Part shown: positions 59,245 to 64,000 of the stretch, piece after piece
Layout: every line of letters begins with the position of its first letter
Position numbering within the stretch: position 1 is the first letter of the stretch
NCBI GenBank assembly: GCA_963708205.1
Contig: OY970196.1
Span: 3,038,001 to 3,102,000, forward strand
Reading direction: 5' to 3'
Length of the DNA: 64,000 nucleotides
DNA from: CAVYTF01 sp963708205
GTDB lineage: Bacteria; Bacteroidota; Bacteroidia; Chitinophagales; Chitinophagaceae
The notes under the pieces: generated by a model
Seen by the model: the letters and a program-made list of their open reading frames with translations, nothing else
Databases searched by the model: none
What the model was told of the DNA's origin: nothing
Made by a program: the position numbers and the translations under genes

Positions 59245-61677
59245 TTATTTCGCCAGCACCATTTGTTTTGTATCAATCAGTTTATTATCAACAAGCAATG
59301 AATATTTGTAAGCACCTGCTGATAATACTGATGCATCGAGTGTTACACTGCCATTACCGCTTCCTGAAACATTGATCTGCTTTAATGTTTTTCCATTATT
59401 ATCCATCACTATAATATATGCATTGGAATACTTTTGAGGCAATGTATATTTTATGTTAGTTGTACTTCCGAAGGGATTTGGAATGTTTTGTTCAAGCGAA
59501 GCTCCGTCTGTAATAACTGCATAATTCTGAGTTGATAAAGCTTGAGAAGTTTGACTGCATGGACTGCATTGCTGCATTGATACGACCATTGCTTTCAAAT
59601 CACTCAATTGCTGCTGCAAGTTTGTATTTATCTGTTGCTGTTGTGTATTTGCATTTTTTAATGAATCGTTCTGTACACTTAATTCCTGCACTGCTTTTAC
59701 AAGGGGAACAACAAACCTCCCATAATCCAAAGCATAATTATCATTTTCGTTTTGTGGAGTATAAACCCCTGTAAAAGTGTAATTATTATCATGTACTGTT
59801 TTATCTACCTCTTGCGCTATAAAACCTAATTCTCTTTTTTTTGCCTTTTCCACCAGTTGGCTTTGATATTCTTTATCGTTTTTTACTGCGCTGTCATTTT
59901 TTGTATCCTTTCTGGCAAAATCATCAAACTTTTTATAATTAAAGTTATAAGTAACCGGTCTTAGCTTATTTATGAATGCAAGCCCGGGAACATCGTTATC
60001 TTTTATTTGTTCTTTAAACCTGCCATCGCTAACTATAGTGTAGCCATTGGATGTAGCAAGAACAGTTGTTGATGAACCCAGTTGCATTTTACTACTTGCA
60101 TTAACTGTTGCATCATTGCCTATAGCTGTTGCAGAATTCAAATCTCCCTCAGATACATCGGCATAGTGGCCGATAGCTGTGTTACCGGTGCCAGTTGTAT
60201 TGGAAGTGAGCGCATATTCACCTAAAGCTGCATTATAGCTTCCGGATGTATTATTAAAAAGTGCATTGTAACCATTTGCAGTATTGTTAGAACCGTTTAC
60301 GTTTTCATAAAGCACTCCATAACCTAATCCTGTATTGTTAGAACCAGAGGAGTTAAAATAAAGTGCAGTCATGCCAATGGCAGTATTCAAGTCGCCAGTA
60401 CCATTTGAATAGAGAGCATAATCGCCCAAAGCGCTATTAAAAGAACCTGTGTTTCCGTAAAGAGTATAGTTGCCGACTGCGGTATTGTCTATACCCGTGT
60501 TGTTAAAATAAAGTGATTGGGCGCCTACAGCAGTATTTGCGTAGCCAGATGTATTGGAAAAAAGCGATTTTGTACCTACTGCTGTATTGATAACGGGCGT
60601 TGAACCTAATCCACTTGCAGAAATGGTGCCTACATTTTGATTATACAAAGCTGAATCTCCAATAGCGACTAAATTATGACCATCTATGTTACTAAACAAA
60701 GCATGTGTCCCTATAGCTATATTACTATAACCGGTTGTATTAGAAAAAAGTGCAGTGGCACCGTTTGCCGTATTATTACTGCCAGTTGTATTTAAGTTTA
60801 AAGTTTCATAACCATTTGCTGTATTGTAAGATGCACTTGTATTTGCATTTAAAGCGGCATAACCAGTTGCTGTATTATTCGAGCCTGTTAGGTCATGAGT
60901 AAGAGAAATATCCCCGGTAGCTGTATTATATGAACCGGTGGAATCATTAAGAAGGGTTCTGTCTCCATCTGCGGTGTTTGATATACCTGCATTATTTTTA
61001 AGTGCCTCATAACCAGTGGCCGTATTATAAGACTCATTTGTATTGGAATAAAGCGCCTCAAATCCGTTTGCTGTGTTGTTACTTCCGTTTTGGTTGAGAC
61101 CAAGCGCATAATAGCCATCTGCAGTATTGTTACTTCCTGTAGAGTTATCGTCAAGCGCCAAATTACCGTTTGCTGTATTATAAGAACCGGTTGTATTGGT
61201 ATAAAGCGCATAGTTACCGTTTGCTGTATTATAAGAACCGGTTGTATTGGAATAAAGAGATTGACCGCCATTTGCTGTATTACCATTGCCGGTTGTATTG
61301 GAATTAAGTGCAGTATAACCGTTTGCTGTATTAAAATAGCCACCAGTTAATGCTTGGAGTGCTTGTGTGCCCAATGCAGTATTATACATTCCTGTGAGAG
61401 TGGAATTACCTGCATTTCTGCCAACAAAAAAATTAAATCCTACAGGAGAATATAGTGCGAGTGTTTTTCCTAAATATATTCCGGATGATACATATAATGA
61501 ATTCCAATTTAACGTTTTGCTTCCCAATGAATAAACACTATCACTTGCCGGTACAAGCGATTGATTGACTGCTGTGGAAGTAAGATTAGAGAGGCTTTTA
61601 TTTGCCTGCCCAAAAGTTTTGAAGTTTGATGTTAAAAGAAGCGCCAGGCCAAAGGCCATGTAAATTTTTGTTTTCAT
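59245..61677 (-). CDS. NTAxG-repeat surface protein with S74 chaperone and T9SS domain (810 aa)
   Basis: This is the largest of three paralogues. After a signal peptide (MKTKIYMAFGLALLLTSNFKTFGQ) and a short N-terminal module come about 24 consecutive NTAxGxxAL-type repeats (about 90-535), mostly 17 residues each (51 bp). They are followed by the S74 chaperone (Ser550/Lys555, VSDGRFKEQIKDNDVPGLAF), a coiled coil and a T9SS domain. The repeats resemble the YadA-type head beta-roll. The protein is a probable trimeric surface fibre. The chaperone cleavage site lies between passenger and sorting domain. Confidence 0.9.
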   Translation of the reverse strand: MKTKIYMAFGLALLLTSNFKTFGQANKSLSNLTSTAVNQSLVPASDSVYSLGSKTLNWNSLYVSSGIYLGKTLALYSPVGFNFFVGRNAGNSTLTGMYNTALGTQALQALTGGYFNTANGYTALNSNTTGNGNTANGGQSLYSNTTGSYNTANGNYALYTNTTGSYNTANGNLALDDNSTGSNNTADGYYALGLNQNGSNNTANGFEALYSNTNESYNTATGYEALKNNAGISNTADGDRTLLNDSTGSYNTATGDISLTHDLTGSNNTATGYAALNANTSASYNTANGYETLNLNTTGSNNTANGATALFSNTTGYSNIAIGTHALFSNIDGHNLVAIGDSALYNQNVGTISASGLGSTPVINTAVGTKSLFSNTSGYANTAVGAQSLYFNNTGIDNTAVGNYTLYGNTGSFNSALGDYALYSNGTGDLNTAIGMTALYFNSSGSNNTGLGYGVLYENVNGSNNTANGYNALFNNTSGSYNAALGEYALTSNTTGTGNTAIGHYADVSEGDLNSATAIGNDATVNASSKMQLGSSTTVLATSNGYTIVSDGRFKEQIKDNDVPGLAFINKLRPVTYNFNYKKFDDFARKDTKNDSAVKNDKEYQSQLVEKAKKRELGFIAQEVDKTVHDNNYTFTGVYTPQNENDNYALDYGRFVVPLVKAVQELSVQNDSLKNANTQQQQINTNLQQQLSDLKAMVVSMQQCSPCSQTSQALSTQNYAVITDGASLEQNIPNPFGSTTNIKYTLPQKYSNAYIIVMDNNGKTLKQINVSGSGNGSVTLDASVLSAGAYKYSLLVDNKLIDTKQMVLAK

Positions 61678-61814
61678 ATATTTGTTTTTTGTTTTTGAAT
61701 GAAGAATAAATCTTTATATTTCGAGTTTAATAAAATAGTTTCTAAAGGAGGCGATATCATAATAGGCATACGGAAATTCATTTAAACTGTAATTAATGTT
61801 TAAGATTTGGGCTA

Positions 61815-61925
61815 TTATTTTTTATTATGACGTTTCTTGTGAAATAACCAGCTTATAATTTCTTTCCAGAAAATGCCAAGTAATATTGCTGCAAGCAACA
61901 TAAGCACAGCCAGAAAGAAATCCAT
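61815..61925 (-). CDS. Small single-span membrane protein (36 aa)
   Basis: An open frame of 36 codons begins MDFFLAVLMLLAAILLGIF and ends in WLFHKKRHNKK: one hydrophobic helix with a basic cytoplasmic tail, the usual form of small bacterial membrane proteins. It lies in the spacer between the S74 gene and the kinase gene, on the same strand as both. No family is recognised. Chance occurrence cannot be excluded. The rest of the 61678-62015 spacer shows nothing else. Confidence 0.4.
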   Translation of the reverse strand: MDFFLAVLMLLAAILLGIFWKEIISWLFHKKRHNKK

Positions 61926-62015
61926 TATTAAAAGTATGATTGGGAAATTAGTTCTTATGTCCTATTGAGTGAAGGAAGTAGTTAAAGCTTTGAAATGCCT
62001 GTTTTATTTATTAAA

Positions 62016-64000
62016 TCAATCAAAACAGATGTTGTTTCTCCTTTTAATATGTACTATTACCTGTGTGCCAGTGGGAACTTTTTTATCGTCATATAAATCA
62101 AAATACTTTATTGGTGAAATCAAGTCGTCTTCATTAAAATCAATTAACCTTTTGCGTGTTATATCGATTGCTTTTGACTCATGTAACACTGCAGATTGCT
62201 TTTTTATTTCTTCTGCTTTTATTCTGCCAATGCCATTATCTGTTATAACACAAAGTAGCCATTCATCTTGTATGCTAATTGTAATTATTATCTCTTTTAA
62301 ACCATCCTTTTGGCTTAGCCCATGCCATAAAGCATTTTCAACAAAAGGTTGTAAAAGAAGCGGGGGAATCTTTTCAAATTCGGTAACAACATCGTCAGCA
62401 ATATGTTTCTTATATTGTAATTCCATATTTAATCTAAGCGACTCAAGTTGAATATATAAACCTATTGTTTCAAGTTCTTTGTCCAGGCTTATCACATTAT
62501 TTTCTGAATTATTCAACACCTGTCGCAACAATCTTGAAAAAGAACCAATATAATGTATGCCTTCATCCCTCTTATTATCAGCAACCAATGCCTGAATTGA
62601 ATTAAGCGCATTGTAAATAAAGTGCGGATTCATTTGCGCTTTAAGCGCTTTCATTTCCAACTCTTTTAACTGGTTTTGAATAAATGCCTCGTGCCTGATT
62701 TTTTTTATTCTTGTTTTAAAAATAGTTATAATAATCAGCGCTGCAATTGCAATAACTGTTAAGCGAAACCACCAACTATCCCAGAAAGGAGCTTCAATGG
62801 TAAAGCGAAAAACGGCAGGTTCGCTCCAGCCGGAAGCGCGGTCTTTTGCTCTTACAATAAATGTATATTTATTTGGAGGCAACTGTGCAAATGAAACGGA
62901 TTTTGTTTTAGATGCAATGCTCCAACTTGTATCGAGCGGCAATAATTTATACGAATATTCAGGATTAGAATTTAAAGTCGATAAATCAACTGAATTATAA
63001 AAAATACCGAGCGAATTTTGATTATAATTTAAAACAGGGTTATAAGGCAACTGAAAATAACTGTATAAAGAATCAGATAATTTGCTCCAATCTGTTTCTT
63101 TAAATGAAAGCAAAACTCTTTCGATAATAATGCGTGGTGTTTCTTTTTGAAGCTTTATATTTTCAGGATTAAATTTTATTATTTTATTGGGTGAAGAAAG
63201 CCATACATTGCGTGCAGCATCGGTTACAAGTCTTTCATAGTCGCTTCTGTTTAAAGTAAGTTCATCAGCCTTTGCATAATTAAACACTTCCCAATTGCCA
63301 GCTTTATTTTTTTGTAAAATATCTACTCCTGTGCTTGTTTCAACCCAAATCCTGTTTTGCCGGTCGCTTGTAATGCTTTGCACATCGTTACCTTGCAAAC
63401 CATCTTTAATGGTAAAATGATTTTTTAAAAAAGGTATTTTATTTGTAAAGCCATACTCATACAAACCTAACCCCGGAAAGCCAATCCAAAAATTATTATC
63501 TGCATCTTCATAAAACCGAACATCTAATTCAATTCCTTTTTTACTGCCATCAATACCGGTTTCCTTAATGAGTGAAATAAAATTATTTGCCTTATCTATA
63601 CAATAAACTCCATGCCCGTCAATATACAAAATCAGCAAGCCATTTTGCATTTCAAGTAGGCGTGTGGGTTTAATTATGGGAGTGCCTGTATTATGCGGTA
63701 TGAAGACGGAAAGTTTTGTAGAATCGCCATATAATAAAGTTGAATCGGCACAAATAAAAAATTTATTTCTGCTTTTAATATAATTCAAATTATAAATATT
63801 CTCAGTTGTTTTAAGATGTAAAATATTTGAAAAATCCAGTAGGGTTTCACCATTAAAATGTAAAAATCTTTTGAAGCGGGTTAACATCCACAAACTGTTA
63901 TTTGCATCAAATGTGTAGTAGTCAACAGGGTCTCTGTAAAAATTTTCATTGCCGGGTGCATGCGGCGGCATTATTTGTTTACAACTGCTATCAGCATACA
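62016..64000 (-). CDS. Sensor histidine kinase with reg_prop/Y_Y_Y sensor (3' part; start lies beyond the right edge)
   Basis: The frame is open at the window edge, so the N-terminus is missing. Visible in order are beta-propeller repeats (NSLWMLTRFKRFLHFNGE ... ITSDRQNRIWVETSTGV), a Y_Y_Y-type Ig-like domain (SYKLLPLDTSW ... PPNKYTFIVRAKDRASGWSEP), one membrane helix (LTVIAIAALIIITIF), the LytS-type His_kinase dimerisation domain with the phospho-accepting His in ALKAQMNPHFIYNALNSIQALV, and the ATPase part (PPLLLQPFVENALWHGL). Such kinases sense extracellular signals, often glycans, and normally pair with a LytTR regulator, which is not in the window. The first ATG inside the window (63971) is not the start. 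Confidence 0.92.
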   Translation of the reverse strand, partial: YADSSCKQIMPPHAPGNENFYRDPVDYYTFDANNSLWMLTRFKRFLHFNGETLLDFSNILHLKTTENIYNLNYIKSRNKFFICADSTLLYGDSTKLSVFIPHNTGTPIIKPTRLLEMQNGLLILYIDGHGVYCIDKANNFISLIKETGIDGSKKGIELDVRFYEDADNNFWIGFPGLGLYEYGFTNKIPFLKNHFTIKDGLQGNDVQSITSDRQNRIWVETSTGVDILQKNKAGNWEVFNYAKADELTLNRSDYERLVTDAARNVWLSSPNKIIKFNPENIKLQKETPRIIIERVLLSFKETDWSKLSDSLYSYFQLPYNPVLNYNQNSLGIFYNSVDLSTLNSNPEYSYKLLPLDTSWSIASKTKSVSFAQLPPNKYTFIVRAKDRASGWSEPAVFRFTIEAPFWDSWWFRLTVIAIAALIIITIFKTRIKKIRHEAFIQNQLKELEMKALKAQMNPHFIYNALNSIQALVADNKRDEGIHYIGSFSRLLRQVLNNSENNVISLDKELETIGLYIQLESLRLNMELQYKKHIADDVVTEFEKIPPLLLQPFVENALWHGLSQKDGLKEIIITISIQDEWLLCVITDNGIGRIKAEEIKKQSAVLHESKAIDITRKRLIDFNEDDLISPIKYFDLYDDKKVPTGTQVIVHIKRRNNICFD

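Noticed and set aside
59950..61420. The regular 51-bp periodicity as a CRISPR array or non-coding satellite.
   Set aside because: The period is a 17-residue protein repeat within an intact 810-residue frame. Units are contiguous without distinct spacers, and there are no cas genes.

Overview
The window is an AT-rich chromosomal segment of a Bacteroidota, most likely a Chitinophagaceae-type bacterium. Supporting signs are secreted proteins ending in type IX secretion (T9SS) sorting domains, promoters of the TAnnTTTG type, an S74-chaperone/NTAxG-repeat surface protein family, a DUF3871 gene, and a reg_prop/Y_Y_Y histidine kinase.

Layout. (1) 1-8.5 kb, minus strand: the 5' part of rpoC, a FUSC/YccS-type membrane protein and a helical hypothetical protein, with one small plus-strand gene. 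No rpoB lies upstream of rpoC. (2) 8.7-27.3 kb, plus strand: a long amino-acid gene cluster, leuA-leuC-methyltransferase-leuD-leuB-ilvD-dinB-ilvB-ABM-ilvN-VOC-ilvC-ilvA-thrA-[DUF559]thrB-thrC. It makes leucine, isoleucine, valine and threonine from aspartate and pyruvate. At least six copies of one intergenic repeat lie between its genes, in both orientations. One copy is split by a 20-bp palindrome. (3) 27.4-33.6 kb, minus strand: a signalling block of stand-alone CheB, CheB-CheR-PAS fusion, PAS histidine kinase and single-domain response regulator. (4) From 34 kb on: an accessory region. It begins at a 3' fragment of a tRNA-Val gene that still has its terminator, which looks like an attachment-site scar. 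It holds an XRE regulator with a perfect palindromic operator, a TerB-like protein, a divergent family-A/T7-like single-subunit polymerase, an LLM oxidoreductase, RmuC, a 1938-residue DUF4011-helicase-Vsr protein resembling the antiphage protein HheA, a RadC-like/DUF3871/AAA module, a UmuDC-unknown-SRAP mutagenesis cassette, three paralogous repeat proteins (tail-fibre chaperone plus T9SS domain), and the 3' part of a large sensor kinase gene.

Main points for follow-up. A 435-bp DUF559-nuclease element with inverted-repeat ends has inserted exactly at the thrA/thrB junction. The thrB start codon is gone and homoserine kinase is now readable only as a DUF559-ThrB chimera, with one terminal repeat translated as the linker. 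The gene at 35.5-37.2 kb has polymerase motifs A, B and C of the Pol I/T7 RNA polymerase superfamily without a recognised family architecture. A 178-bp perfect direct repeat records a recent tandem duplication in the surface-protein locus and truncates its neighbour. All three S74 proteins keep the Ser-Lys self-cleavage dyad upstream of their T9SS sorting domains, so self-cleavage would remove the sorting signal from the passenger.
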